Shown here piece by piece: positions 5,885-6,211 of a stretch of 6,211 nucleotides of DNA. The number at the start of each line of letters is the position of its first letter. Position 1 is the first letter of the stretch. Source of the stretch: DASQVO01 sp035640715 (GTDB lineage Bacteria > Actinomycetota > Actinomycetes > Streptosporangiales > Streptosporangiaceae); the NCBI GenBank assembly GCA_035640715.1, contig DASQVO010000251.1, positions 1 through 6,211 on the forward strand, in the 5' to 3' direction. The position numbers and the translations under genes are program-made. Under the pieces are notes generated by a model. That model was given only the letters and a program-made list of their open reading frames with translations, was not told the origin of the DNA and ran no database searches.

Positions 5885-5899
5885 GTCATGCTGCTATCG

Positions 5900-5911
5900 G
5901 CAGCCGGCTGC
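5900..5911. repeat. 12-bp perfect palindrome GCAGCCGGCTGC
   Basis: A perfect self-complementary 12-mer in the intergenic region before the flavoprotein gene, centred 30 bp from the centre of the preceding inverted repeat. It may be regulatory or chance in GC-rich DNA. Confidence 0.3.
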
Positions 5912-5926
5912 GTCGTCAAAGCCCGG

Positions 5927-5936
5927 CTCGTACGAG
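5927..5936. repeat. 10-bp palindrome CTCGTACGAG
   Basis: A perfect 10-bp palindrome 36 bp before the flavoprotein start codon, centred 26 bp from the previous palindrome. It shares only the GTAC core with the arms of the 5867-5884 repeat. Function unknown. Confidence 0.25.
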
Positions 5937-5972
5937 TACGCAGTCACGGCACGGGGGAAAGGCTGGGTAACG

Positions 5973-6211
5973 GTGGGAATCATCACGCAGGACATGCGGA
6001 AAATTGTCGGCAGCGCCAAGCTCGCGTTCGTGGCAACAGTCTGCGAGGACGGCTCCCCGAACCTCTCTCCGAAGGGGTCGTTGCTCGTCTACGACGACGA
6101 TCACCTGGTGTTCATGAATATGGCCTCGCCCGCGACGGTGGCGAACCTGCGGCGCGACCCCCGGGCTGAGGTGAATGTGATCGATTTCCTCATCAGGCGT
6201 GGCTACCGCTT
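5973..6211 (+). CDS. pyridoxamine 5'-phosphate oxidase-family FMN-binding protein (3' truncated by window)
   Basis: The first 79 codons of a gene that runs off the window without a stop. The translation GIITQDMRKIV...KLAFVATVCEDG, PNLSPKGSLLVYDDDHLVF, ASPATVANLRRDPRAEVNV and IDFLIRRGYRF matches the N-terminal half of small split-beta-barrel flavoproteins of the pyridoxamine 5'-phosphate oxidase-like superfamily. PNLSPKG (residues 29-35) and the SPxTxxNLRRxP segment (52-63) are characteristic. These proteins bind FMN, or F420 or heme in some actinobacterial relatives, and many act as general reductases of unknown substrate. They are not the vitamin B6 enzyme itself. The start is GTG 5973, with AAAGG at 5958-5962 and 10 nt spacing; the in-frame ATG at 5994 would cut into the first helix. 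The 232-bp gap and the hairpin after the sugar operon suggest a separate transcription unit. Confidence 0.88.
   Translation, partial: MGIITQDMRKIVGSAKLAFVATVCEDGSPNLSPKGSLLVYDDDHLVFMNMASPATVANLRRDPRAEVNVIDFLIRRGYR

Noticed and set aside
5611..6169. Overlapping + strand frames 5611-5970 and 5855-6169
   Set aside because: The first overlaps the end of the second isomerase and the second lies over the flavoprotein start in another frame. Their translations show no domain text, while the competing frames match known families.
1..6211. tRNA/rRNA genes, CRISPR arrays, insertion sequences, attachment sites, riboswitches
   Set aside because: No tandem repeats with spacers, transposase text, terminal inverted repeats or structured-RNA signatures were seen. 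Base composition and coding style look uniform across the window.

Overview
The window is very GC-rich DNA with strong G/C preference at third codon positions, purine-rich Shine-Dalgarno sites and ATG/GTG starts. This points to a high-GC actinomycete; the species cannot be told from the sequence. It holds two partial genes at the edges, one divergently oriented LacI-type repressor gene, and a compact four-gene operon of sugar/polyol-modifying enzymes.

Layout. At 1-126 (+) is the last 41 codons of a probable LysR-type regulator. It converges on a LacI-family repressor gene (1248 back to 247, -). A 202-bp divergent control region (1249-1450) follows. It carries a good sigma70-type promoter (TTGACC-17-TACGGT) firing rightward and two copies of an 11-bp element, TTTCGAAAAAT. 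One copy lies in the operon leader and one abuts the repressor gene's own ribosome-binding site, as expected for a repressor that controls both its own gene and the operon. The operon then reads: TIM-barrel sugar isomerase/epimerase (1451-2260), Gfo/Idh/MocA oxidoreductase A (2260-3369), Gfo/Idh/MocA oxidoreductase B (3350-4681), second and different TIM-barrel isomerase/epimerase (4730-5740). The first three genes overlap each other; the fourth follows a 48-nt gap with a possible stem-loop and its own strong ribosome-binding site. A GC-rich hairpin right after the last stop is a candidate terminator. A palindrome-rich intergenic stretch (5741-5972) leads into the start of a pyridoxamine 5'-phosphate oxidase-like flavoprotein gene, cut by the window end.

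How it fits together (inference). Two NAD(P)-dependent dehydrogenases and two metal-dependent isomerase/epimerase-fold proteins under one LacI-type repressor look like a small catabolic module for an unusual sugar, glycoside or cyclic polyol, working through keto intermediates (oxidation, isomerisation or epimerisation or beta-elimination, then reduction). No transporter, kinase or glycoside hydrolase lies in the window, so the substrate cannot be named. Each enzyme family is well known; the specific combination and its substrate are the open question.
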